From: an uncultured Prevotellaceae bacterium
GTDB lineage: Bacteria; Bacteroidota; Bacteroidia; Bacteroidales; Bacteroidaceae
NCBI GenBank assembly: GCA_958404085.1
Contig: CATXZX010000153.1
Location: forward strand, 1-5,612
Direction of reading: 5' to 3'
DNA: 5,612 nt
Positions 1 to 5,612 of the stretch are shown here, piece by piece (position 1 is the stretch's first letter; each line of letters starts with the position of its first letter). A program made the translations under genes and the position numbers. The notes below the pieces were generated by a model. It did no database searches, was not told the origin of the DNA, and worked only from the letters and a program-made list of their open reading frames with translations.

Positions 1-697
1 CGCTGGCATAAAACTTCAGCGCGTTTCCGCCTGTCGTTGTCTCGGGATTGCCGAACATGACGCCGATTTTCTCGCGCAACTGGTTGATGAATATACACGT
101 CGTATTGGTCTTGCTGATTGTCGACGTGAGTTTTCGCAAGGCCTGGCTCATCAGGCGGGCCTGGAGGCCGACCCGGTTGTCGCCCATGTCTCCCTCTATC
201 TCGGCTTTCGGTGTCAGGGCCGCCACGGAGTCCACGACGATGATGTCGATGGCCGACGAACGAATCAGCTGGTCGGCTATCTCGAGAGCCTGCTCGCCGT
301 TGTCTGGCTGGGATATCAGCAGTTCGTCCACATTGACGCCTAATTTTGCCGCATAGAAACGGTCGAAAGCGTGTTCCGCATCGATGAATGCGGCTATGCC
401 GCCCAGTTTCTGGGCCTCGGCTATGGCGTGGATAGCCAGCGTCGTCTTACCGGAACTTTCCGGTCCGTAGATTTCGATAATTCGTCCGCGCGGGTAACCT
501 CCGACGCCCAACGCAGCATTCAGCGCGATACTTCCGGAAGGAATCACATCGACTCTCTCCACTTCCTGATCGCCCATTTTCATGATAGCTCCTTTGCCAA
601 AATCTTTTTCTATCTTGGCCATTGCAGCCTGCAGGGCTTTCAGTTTCTCACTGACAGCTCCCCCTTCGGTCGATTGTAATTCTTCTTTTTTTGCCAT
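1..697 (-). CDS. recA: RecA recombinase, C-terminus cut by window edge
   Basis: RecA is the ATP-dependent DNA recombinase that coats single-stranded DNA, drives homologous pairing and strand exchange, and supports repair of broken DNA in the cytoplasm. The start is the ATG at 695-697 (MAKKEELQST). 232 codons are visible before the left edge; the family is usually about 345 residues, so roughly the last third is missing only because the window ends. Seen directly: Walker A GPESSGKTT at residues 78-86 (Lys84, Thr85), the catalytic-glutamate motif FIDAEHA (Glu108), Walker B IIVVDS near 152-157, loop L1 around EIEGDMGDNR (166-175), and the loop L2 region FINQLREKIGVMFGNPETTTGG (about 203-224). 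No internal stop or missing key residue was found. Only 13 bases separate it from the upstream peroxiredoxin gene, so it is probably read from an upstream promoter. An SD-like AAAGGAG before Met39 lies inside the conserved N-terminal region and is not the start. Confidence 0.98.
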   Translation of the reverse strand, partial: MAKKEELQSTEGGAVSEKLKALQAAMAKIEKDFGKGAIMKMGDQEVERVDVIPSGSIALNAALGVGGYPRGRIIEIYGPESSGKTTLAIHAIAEAQKLGGIAAFIDAEHAFDRFYAAKLGVNVDELLISQPDNGEQALEIADQLIRSSAIDIIVVDSVAALTPKAEIEGDMGDNRVGLQARLMSQALRKLTSTISKTNTTCIFINQLREKIGVMFGNPETTTGGNALKFYAS

Positions 698-710
698 CTG
701 CGTTTCTTTT

Positions 711-1166
711 TTATGCTAAGTCCAACAATTGTTCACCGTGTTCGGCTGTTTTTATTTCTTTCGGGCCGTAAATCTTGCTTACGCATCCGTTCTCGTCGAT
801 TACGAACGTCGTACGCACGATGCCCATGTAGGTACGGCCGCACATGCGCTTCTCCTGCCATACGCCGAACGTCGAAACCAGTTCCTTGTCGGCGTCCGAG
901 ATGAGCGGAAAGGGCAGACCGTGTTTTTCCTTGAACTTGCGGTGCGATGCGGCGCTGTCTACGCTCACTCCGACTACGGCATAACCGGCGGCAAGGAGCT
1001 TTTCGTAGTTGTCGCGTACGCTGCATGCTTCGGCCGTACACCCCGGAGTGGAATCTTTCGGGTAAAAATAAATAATAGCTTTCCGGCCGTTAAAATCGCT
1101 TACCCGGATTTCGTTTCCGTTTTCGTCCTTGCCCAGTAAATCGGGCACTTTATCTCCTATTTCCAT
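711..1166 (-). CDS. bcp: Thioredoxin-dependent peroxiredoxin, Bcp/PrxQ family
   Basis: This cytosolic thiol peroxidase reduces hydrogen peroxide and organic hydroperoxides, with thioredoxin as the usual reductant in this family. The 151 residues match the normal length for Bcp. The active-site motif PxxxTxxC is seen at residues 36-43 (Pro36, Thr40, Cys43, the peroxidatic cysteine). Cys48 follows five residues later, as in PrxQ enzymes that form an intramolecular disulfide. Arg118 in RTTFVID is the conserved active-site arginine. Two further cysteines, Cys109 and Cys128, are present. The ATG at 1164-1166 gives MEIGDKVPDL, a typical N-terminus. It follows the dehydrogenase gene by 27 bases and precedes recA by 13, so the three probably share a transcript. 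An AAGGAG over the upstream stop codon lies too far from the ATG to be a normal ribosome site. Confidence 0.96.
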   Translation of the reverse strand: MEIGDKVPDLLGKDENGNEIRVSDFNGRKAIIYFYPKDSTPGCTAEACSVRDNYEKLLAAGYAVVGVSVDSAASHRKFKEKHGLPFPLISDADKELVSTFGVWQEKRMCGRTYMGIVRTTFVIDENGCVSKIYGPKEIKTAEHGEQLLDLA

Positions 1167-1193
1167 ATTCTTTTTTCAAAAACAGGTTACTCC

Positions 1194-2387
1194 TTAAAGT
1201 TCCAGGTCGCCATCGTGAATTTCGTGCCAAGGCAATCCCTGCTTGTTCAGTTCCTCCATGAAGGGATCCGGGTCGAACTCCTCCACATTCCATACGCCCG
1301 GCCGTTTCCAGAGTCCGAGCATGAACATGCGGGCACCGATGCAGGCCGGAACACCTGTCGTGTAGCTCACGCCCTGCATGCCTGTTTCTTCATAAGCGGC
1401 ACGGTGCGAACAGTTGTTATATACGTAATAGGTCTTTTCTTTTCCGTCTTTCAGGCCACGGATGCGACAACCGATGCTGGTTTCGCCCTCGTAGTTTTCG
1501 CCCAGGTCTTGGGGATTGGGCAGGACGGCTTTCAGGAACTGGAGCGGAACAATCTCCATGCCGTTGTAGTTGATGGGTTTGATGCTGGCCATGCCGATGT
1601 TCTGGATAACGCGCAGGTGGGTCAGGTATTCCTGGCCGAAGGTCATCCAGAAACGGGCCCGTTTGATTGTCGGGTAGTTCTTTACCAGGCTTTCCAGCTC
1701 TTCGTGGTGCAGCAGGTAGCTCTCGCGCGGGCCTACGTTGGGATAATTCAGCGTTTTATGGATTTCCAACGGTTCGGTCTCTATCCATTTTCCATCTTCC
1801 CAGTACAGCCCTTTCTGGGTAATCTCGCGGATGTTGATTTCGGGGTTGAAGTTTGTGGCAAAAGCCTTGTGGTGGTCGCCGGCATTACAGTCTACAATAT
1901 CCAGATACTGTATTTCGTCAAAGTGATGTTTGGCTGCGTAGGCCGTATAGATGCTTGTCACGCCCGGGTCGAAGCCGCATCCCAGTATGGCGGTCAGTCC
2001 GGCCTGTTCGAAGCGCTCTTTGTATGCCCACTGCCAGCTGTACTCGAAGTGAGCTTCGTCGATAGGTTCGTAATTGGCGGTGTCCAGATAGTTCACTCCG
2101 CACTTCAGACATGCGTCCATGATGGTCAGGTCCTGGTAGGGCAGCGCCAGGTTCATCACTAAGTCCGGACGGAATTGCTCGAAGAGGTCCACCAGCTGGT
2201 CTACGCTGTCGGCATCGACCTGAGCGGTCTTTATGGCCGGATTGCCGATGGCCTTTACAATGGCGTCGCACTTGCTCTTTGTGCGGCTTGCTATCATGAT
2301 TTCGCTGAATACATCGGAATTCTGAGCCACTTTATGTGCTGCAACGGTAGCAACACCACCGGCTCCAATGATTAAGACTTTTCCCAT
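1194..2387 (-). CDS. Carboxyspermidine/carboxynorspermidine dehydrogenase (saccharopine dehydrogenase fold)
   Basis: The family condenses L-aspartate-beta-semialdehyde with putrescine (or diaminopropane) and reduces the imine with NADPH, giving carboxyspermidine (or carboxynorspermidine), which NspC-type decarboxylase turns into spermidine or norspermidine. The protein is 397 residues. The Rossmann motif GAGGVA is at residues 8-13, and Ser34-Arg35 at the end of the second strand fits NADP(H) preference. Family-like blocks include LDTANYEPID (101-110), GCGFDPGVTSIYTAYAAKHH (136-155), DIVDCNAGDHHKAFATNF (163-180) and a C-terminal YNNCSHRAAYEETGMQGVSY (323-342). These resemble the Vibrio/Campylobacter polyamine enzymes as I recall them, rather than true lysine-pathway saccharopine dehydrogenase, though automatic annotation often uses the latter name. 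The start is fixed by the Rossmann motif near the N-terminus. It is the first gene after a probable promoter and leads into bcp and recA. Whether the amine substrate is putrescine or diaminopropane cannot be read from sequence. Confidence 0.9.
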   Translation of the reverse strand: MGKVLIIGAGGVATVAAHKVAQNSDVFSEIMIASRTKSKCDAIVKAIGNPAIKTAQVDADSVDQLVDLFEQFRPDLVMNLALPYQDLTIMDACLKCGVNYLDTANYEPIDEAHFEYSWQWAYKERFEQAGLTAILGCGFDPGVTSIYTAYAAKHHFDEIQYLDIVDCNAGDHHKAFATNFNPEINIREITQKGLYWEDGKWIETEPLEIHKTLNYPNVGPRESYLLHHEELESLVKNYPTIKRARFWMTFGQEYLTHLRVIQNIGMASIKPINYNGMEIVPLQFLKAVLPNPQDLGENYEGETSIGCRIRGLKDGKEKTYYVYNNCSHRAAYEETGMQGVSYTTGVPACIGARMFMLGLWKRPGVWNVEEFDPDPFMEELNKQGLPWHEIHDGDLEL

Positions 2388-2422
2388 ATTCTGTCAATTT
2401 GTTTTTGTATAAATGTTTGTTG

Positions 2423-2430
2423 CAAAGATA
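2423..2430 (-). promoter_or_regulatory. Probable Bacteroides-type -7 promoter box
   Basis: The minus strand reads TATCTTTG here, a full match to the Bacteroides primary-sigma -7 consensus TAnnTTTG. It lies 35 bases before the ATG of the polyamine dehydrogenase gene and downstream of the thiL terminator, where a promoter is needed. No good TTTG is seen about 19-21 bases upstream; only a T-rich TTTTC lies nearby with a short spacer, so the -33 element is weak. Transcription would start near 2415-2418, giving a leader of about 30 bases that is A-rich and has no Shine-Dalgarno sequence. It would serve the dehydrogenase, bcp and recA. Confidence 0.6.
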
Positions 2431-2516
2431 GAGATAAAAAATGAGAAAATGGCGCGAAGCGGCATAATTAGTCGTTCTTTCGAGGCTATATAATTGGAAT
2501 TAGGTGGCCCGGATTT

Positions 2517-2558
2517 CAAAAAAGAAGGCCCGGACGCGTTACAGTCTGCGTCCGGACC
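2517..2558 (-). terminator. Intrinsic terminator after thiL
   Basis: In the minus-strand RNA, arms at 2548-2558 and 2527-2537 pair over 11 positions (ten Watson-Crick pairs and one G-U), enclosing a 10-base loop. The stem is GC-rich and is followed at once by UUCUUUUUUG (2517-2526). It begins 26 bases after the thiL stop codon. This is a standard rho-independent terminator for the lpxK-phosphorylase-thiL block. The plus strand has no T-run after the stem, so it should act in one direction only. Confidence 0.9.
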
Positions 2559-2584
2559 TGACGGTTCTGCTGTCGGCGGCCGTT

Positions 2585-3661
2585 TTAATCGGTTGCCGGC
2601 TGTTCTTTTAGGGGGTTCCATCCTTGGGCCTTCAGCTCGAACTCGTTGCCGTCCCTTGTTATCAGTGCACATCCGAGTTCCGGCCTGGTAATGTGGCCTA
2701 TCAGTTTCACATCGTCCAGTTGTTGTATCTTTTCGTGGTCTGTAAGCGGAATGGTGAACAGCAGTTCGTAGTCTTCGCCTCCGTTGAGGGCGCAGGTCGT
2801 GACGTTCATGTTGAATTCTTCTGCTGCTACGGCCGTCTGGTAGTCTACGGGTATCCGGTCTTCGAAGATACGGCATCCCGTATGGCTTTGCTTGCAGATG
2901 TGCATAAGTTCGGAGGAAAGGCCGTCCGAGATGTCCATCATAGCCGTCGGACGGATGCCGGCTGCGCGGAGACAGTGGATAATGTCGCGCCGGGCTTCGG
3001 GCTTGAGCTGGCGTTCGAGCAGGTATTCCCGTCCGCTGAAGTCGGGTTCGAAAGGCACGGCCGGATTGTTTTTCCCCTGCTGCTCTTTGCGTTGTTGCTC
3101 GAAGATGGCTTTTTCTCTTTCCAGCAGTTGCAGGCCCATGTAGGCGGCTCCCAGGTTGCCGCTCACGCATACGAGGTCGGTGTCTTTGGCCCCGTTTCTG
3201 TAAACAATCTGTTCCTTGTCGGCTTCTCCGATACAGGTGATGCTTAGGGCCAGTCCGGTGAGCGACGATGTGGTGTCGCCTCCTACGATGTCTACTTCGT
3301 GGGCATCGCAGGCTAAGCGTATGCCCTCGTACAGGGCCTCCATGTCTTCTACCGAGAAACGTTTTCCGAGCGCAATGTTTACGATGAGTTGCCGCGGTGT
3401 GCCGTTCATGGCGTAAACGTCCGACAGGTTGACCATGGCGGCCTTGTAGCCCAAATGCTTGAGCGGCATGTAGGTGAGGTCGAAATGGATTCCTTCCATC
3501 AGCATGTCGCTGGTGACGAGGATTTGTTTGTCCGGATAGCTCAGGACGGCACAGTCATCGCCGATTCCGTAACATGAACTTTCATTCCGCAGGCTGATGT
3601 TTTCTGTCAGGTGGCGGATAAGTCCGAACTCACCTAAGGTTGATATATCTGTTCGTTGCAT
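2585..3661 (-). CDS. thiL: Thiamine-monophosphate kinase
   Basis: ThiL phosphorylates thiamine monophosphate with ATP to give thiamine diphosphate, the active cofactor, the last step of thiamine synthesis in the cytosol. The 358 residues belong to the PurM/ThiL-type ATP-binding superfamily. Seen directly: GIGDDCAVL (32-40), VTSDMLMEGIHF (49-60), NLSDVYAMNGTPR (78-90), VGGDT (126-130), MDISDGLSSEL (242-252) and GGEDYELLFT (294-303), which together supply the metal and nucleotide ligands of the family. Trp348 sits in the conserved C-terminal region. It is longer than typical proteobacterial ThiL (about 325) mainly through a charged, Gln/Lys/Glu-rich stretch near 181-208. The ATG at 3659-3661 lies 13 bases after the phosphorylase stop, which suggests co-transcription; a strong terminator follows. 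No other thiamine gene or TPP riboswitch is present in the window. Confidence 0.97.
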   Translation of the reverse strand: MQRTDISTLGEFGLIRHLTENISLRNESSCYGIGDDCAVLSYPDKQILVTSDMLMEGIHFDLTYMPLKHLGYKAAMVNLSDVYAMNGTPRQLIVNIALGKRFSVEDMEALYEGIRLACDAHEVDIVGGDTTSSLTGLALSITCIGEADKEQIVYRNGAKDTDLVCVSGNLGAAYMGLQLLEREKAIFEQQRKEQQGKNNPAVPFEPDFSGREYLLERQLKPEARRDIIHCLRAAGIRPTAMMDISDGLSSELMHICKQSHTGCRIFEDRIPVDYQTAVAAEEFNMNVTTCALNGGEDYELLFTIPLTDHEKIQQLDDVKLIGHITRPELGCALITRDGNEFELKAQGWNPLKEQPATD

Positions 3662-3674
3662 GAATTTAAATGTA

Positions 3675-4484
3675 TTACGCGTTGTTTATCAATTCTCTGA
3701 ACAGTTCGGCGATAGACGGTTGGATGGCGTCGGCGGCGCGCTGCACTTCTTCGTGTGTGATCTGCTGTATTTTTCCTTCAACGCCTAAGTCCGTGATGAC
3801 GCTGATGCCGAAACATCTTATTCCGCAGTGGCGGGCAACGATTACCTCGGGTACGGTACTCATGCCTACGGCATCGGCGCCTAAGGTGCGGAACATTCTG
3901 TATTCGGCCGGTGTTTCATACGTGGGGCCTTGGGTACCGAGGTAGATGCCGTATTGGAGGGGTATGCCCTTCTCGCGTGCGATCTTTTTTGCCTGTTCGA
4001 TGAGTCCTCGGTCGTAGGCCTCGCTCATGTCCGGAAAGCGGGGGCCTGTCGGGAAATTCTTGCCGCGCAGCGGATGTTCGGGCATCATGTTGATGTGGTC
4101 GGTGATGACCATCAGGTCGCCTATGTGGAAGTTGGGATTGGTTCCGCCGGATGCGTTGCTGACAAAGAGCGTGCGGACGCCCAATGCGTAAAGAACACGT
4201 ATCGGATAAGTCACTTCTTGCATGGAGTATCCCTCGTAGTAATGGAAACGGCCTTCGAGTGCCAAGATAGGTTTGTTGCCGAGTTTGCCGAGTAGGAGCC
4301 TGCCTTTGTGTCCCTCGACCGTAGAGAGCGGAAAATGGGGGATGTCCGAGTAATTCCAGGATTGGGTTATGTCTATTTCAGAAGCTAATTTTCCCAGTCC
4401 TGTGCCCAGTATGATGGCTGTTTCGGGACAGTTTTCTATTTTTTGCGTGAGCCAGGATGCTGTTTCTTGAATTTTTGTAAACAT
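3675..4484 (-). CDS. Purine nucleoside phosphorylase, trimeric (PNP-I, mammalian-like) class
   Basis: The enzyme splits purine (deoxy)ribonucleosides with phosphate into free base and (deoxy)ribose-1-phosphate for purine salvage in the cytosol. Its 269 residues fit the trimeric class. Phosphate-site elements are GTGLG (27-31), EGH (57-59), GRFHYYEG (78-85, with Arg79 and His81) and NASGG (110-114). Base-site elements are GPTYETPAE (186-194, Glu190 matching human Glu201), VGMSTVPEVIVARH (206-219, Met208) and His244 (human His257). At the position of human Asn243 this protein has Asp232 (SVITDLG), the residue seen in methylthioadenosine phosphorylases, so 6-aminopurine nucleosides may also be used. 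The start is firm because GTGLG lies 26 residues in and the next Met is residue 88. Its first 107 bases overlap the end of lpxK in another frame, suggesting coupled translation; thiL follows after 13 bases. Symbols punA or deoD are in use for this family; I leave it blank. Confidence 0.95.
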   Translation of the reverse strand: MFTKIQETASWLTQKIENCPETAIILGTGLGKLASEIDITQSWNYSDIPHFPLSTVEGHKGRLLLGKLGNKPILALEGRFHYYEGYSMQEVTYPIRVLYALGVRTLFVSNASGGTNPNFHIGDLMVITDHINMMPEHPLRGKNFPTGPRFPDMSEAYDRGLIEQAKKIAREKGIPLQYGIYLGTQGPTYETPAEYRMFRTLGADAVGMSTVPEVIVARHCGIRCFGISVITDLGVEGKIQQITHEEVQRAADAIQPSIAELFRELINNA

Positions 4485-5544
4485 AAGAACTGATTTTATC
4501 GTTGAATCTTTTTTCGTCTCCTTGCAGGAAGGCCACTTCTATCGGAAGGATGTACAGGTGGTCGCGCACGCCTTCGTTCAGTCCGTCCATGTTTACCAAG
4601 CGTGTCGCGTCTTTTTCGGTCGTGATGACGAGAGCGTCGCTGTTTTGCAGGCCGGCGTAGCTTTGGTTGATTTGTGCAATGTCTTTCTGAGTGAAGGCAT
4701 GGTGGTCGCCGAATGTCAGGGAGGTGATGTGAGGCGTATACTGTTTGAGGCAGCGGATTATTTCTTCAGGAAAAGCGATTCCCGTAAGCAGCAGAATCTT
4801 GTCCGATGTGGCGATGGTGGTAATCGGAAGGGATTTGTGATTGAATAGGCCGTATAGGGATTTGTACTGGAATGTGCTGAAAAACAGAGATTGATAGGGG
4901 TAGAGTGACAAGGTGTTGCGCAGAATGCGGAATTCGACGGGTTTTATGTTTGTCGGACACTTCGTGACAATGATGATGTTGGCCCGTGTTTTTCCTTTGG
5001 CCGGTTCGCGCAGTCTGCCGGCAGGCAGGAGCCGGTCGTTGGTTATCATCCGGTGGTAATTGACAAGCAGGATGTTGATGCCGGGAGTGACTTTGCGGTG
5101 CTGGTATGCGTCGTCCAATAGAATGACATCGACAGGTGGTTCTACTTCGGGGCTTGTCAGCTGCCTGATTCCGTTGCAGCGATTCTTGTCTACGGCTAAA
5201 TGTATCGCAGGAAATTTCTTTTTTATCTGATAAGGCTCGTCGCCTATTTCCTCAACGGTGGACGTGGGCGCTGCCAGCACATATCCTTTGCTTTTACGCT
5301 TGTAGCCGCGGCTCAGCACGCCCACGGTATATTCTTTCGAGAGCAACCGGATGAGATATTCCGTATGCGGGGTTTTGCCTGTGCCGCCTACGGTCAGGTT
5401 TCCAATCGAGATGACCGGAGTGTCGAATTGTTCGGATTTTAGGATATGGCGGTCGTAAAGCCAATTTCGGATACCTACGACGATTCCGAAGAGCCATGCG
5501 AATGGGAGCAGCCAGTAATTGATGGGATTCTTACCTTGTTGCAT
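4378..5544 (-). CDS. lpxK: Tetraacyldisaccharide 4'-kinase (lipid A synthesis)
   Basis: LpxK uses ATP to phosphorylate the 4' position of the tetraacyldisaccharide-1-phosphate precursor, forming lipid IVA at the inner face of the cytoplasmic membrane. The protein has 388 residues; the E. coli enzyme is about 328. A hydrophobic N-terminal segment (about 11-29, WLLPFAWLFGIVVGIRNW) is the expected membrane anchor. The P-loop GNLTVGGTGKT is at 48-58 (Lys57, Thr58), followed by VLSRGYKRKSKG (76-87), GDEP (101-104), LLDDAYQHRKV (142-152), RLLPAGRLREP (171-181), FGDHHAFT (278-285) and TTEKDATRL (308-316), all family blocks. The last 35 codons form a basic tail read from sequence that also encodes the start of the phosphorylase in another frame. 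The ATG at 5542-5544 begins 7 bases after the upstream stop and precedes the anchor by ten residues. The lpxK frame is open upstream to the window edge, but no earlier ATG is visible. Confidence 0.96.
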   Translation of the reverse strand: MQQGKNPINYWLLPFAWLFGIVVGIRNWLYDRHILKSEQFDTPVISIGNLTVGGTGKTPHTEYLIRLLSKEYTVGVLSRGYKRKSKGYVLAAPTSTVEEIGDEPYQIKKKFPAIHLAVDKNRCNGIRQLTSPEVEPPVDVILLDDAYQHRKVTPGINILLVNYHRMITNDRLLPAGRLREPAKGKTRANIIIVTKCPTNIKPVEFRILRNTLSLYPYQSLFFSTFQYKSLYGLFNHKSLPITTIATSDKILLLTGIAFPEEIIRCLKQYTPHITSLTFGDHHAFTQKDIAQINQSYAGLQNSDALVITTEKDATRLVNMDGLNEGVRDHLYILPIEVAFLQGDEKRFNDKISSYVYKNSRNSILAHAKNRKLSRNSHHTGHRTGKISF

Positions 5545-5551
5545 GTCTGTA

Positions 5552-5612
5552 TTAATGTATGTTGGGAAGGTAGGGGATGCGAGCTTGTATGAAATCCTGC
5601 CGGGTGGAAGAT
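5552..5612 (-). CDS. C-terminal end of an upstream gene, possibly signal peptide peptidase SppA
   Basis: One minus-strand frame reads 19 codons from the right edge and stops at TAA (5552-5554), ending in QARIPYLPNIH. The stop lies 7 bases before the lpxK ATG, the spacing expected for a tightly packed upstream gene. The ending recalls the C-terminus of Bacteroides SppA, the membrane protease that degrades leftover signal peptides, which commonly precedes lpxK in that group. This assignment rests on a very short stretch and remembered gene order. The other two minus-strand frames are also open here, so the frame choice itself is not proven. Confidence 0.45.
   Translation of the reverse strand, partial: SSTRQDFIQARIPYLPNIH

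Larger units (their letters stand above)
2388..2584. other. Intergenic region between the two transcription blocks
   Basis: This 197-base gap is the only sizeable non-coding stretch in the window. It is more A/T-rich on the side next to the dehydrogenase gene and holds the thiL terminator and the probable promoter box. An 8-base direct repeat GGCCCGGA (2506-2513 and 2527-2534) is present but short. I see no tRNA, no riboswitch-like structure and no convincing small ORF. Minus-strand reading frames that cross it also cross the terminator. Confidence 0.75.

Noticed and set aside
1167..1193. Possible promoter or ribosome site before bcp (TGTTTTTG and AAGGAG)
   Set aside because: The box lacks the TA of the -7 consensus, and AAGGAG overlaps the upstream stop codon about 22 bases from the ATG, too far for normal initiation.
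1215..2162. Long plus-strand open frame of 315 codons
   Set aside because: It lies wholly antisense to the well-supported dehydrogenase, has no recognisable domain, and is best explained as a by-product of that gene's codon use.
2506..2534. Direct repeat GGCCCGGA next to the terminator
   Set aside because: Eight bases with two copies, one inside the terminator stem; too short to imply an attachment or binding site.
2394..3170. Minus-strand open frame of 258 codons overlapping the 3' part of thiL and the intergenic gap
   Set aside because: The translation is Arg/Pro-rich and family-less in the thiL part, and it runs through the intrinsic terminator and the promoter box.
2624..3247. Plus-strand open frame of 207 codons
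   Set aside because: It is antisense to conserved thiL motifs and shows no domain or upstream signal of its own.
1..5612. Mobile element, CRISPR array, phage defence or other novel system
   Set aside because: All coding space is taken by housekeeping families on one strand with normal spacing; no repeats, integrase, transposase or unknown gene is present.

Overview
The window looks like ordinary chromosomal core sequence from a member of the Bacteroidales, most likely Bacteroidaceae. The evidence is the RecA, LpxK and carboxyspermidine-dehydrogenase-type protein sequences, the lack of strong Shine-Dalgarno sites with A-rich leaders in their place, and a Bacteroides-type -7 promoter box (TAnnTTTG). 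Species cannot be named from this stretch. All supported genes lie on the minus strand, so transcription runs from high to low coordinates. Coding density is high, and there are no tRNAs, rRNAs, insertion sequences, CRISPR arrays or phage genes.

There are two transcription blocks. The upstream block (about 5612 to 2517) holds the last codons of a probable sppA (signal peptide peptidase, assigned weakly), then lpxK (lipid A 4'-kinase), a trimeric purine nucleoside phosphorylase and thiL (thiamine-monophosphate kinase). The genes are 7 to 13 bases apart or overlapping. lpxK runs 107 bases into the phosphorylase gene in another frame. The block ends in a clear intrinsic terminator just after thiL.

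The downstream block (about 2430 to 1 and beyond) begins at a probable promoter and holds a saccharopine-dehydrogenase-fold protein best read as carboxy(nor)spermidine dehydrogenase, a PrxQ/Bcp peroxiredoxin, and recA, which is cut by the left window edge after 232 codons. Gaps are 27 and 13 bases, so the three are probably co-transcribed. The block thus joins polyamine synthesis, peroxide defence and recombinational repair.

The only stretch without a gene is the 197-base gap at 2388-2584, which holds the terminator and promoter. I found no new biological system. The points most worth a second look are an Asp at the purine-contact position of the phosphorylase where human PNP has Asn, the long lpxK/phosphorylase overlap, and the stress-themed polyamine-peroxiredoxin-recA unit.
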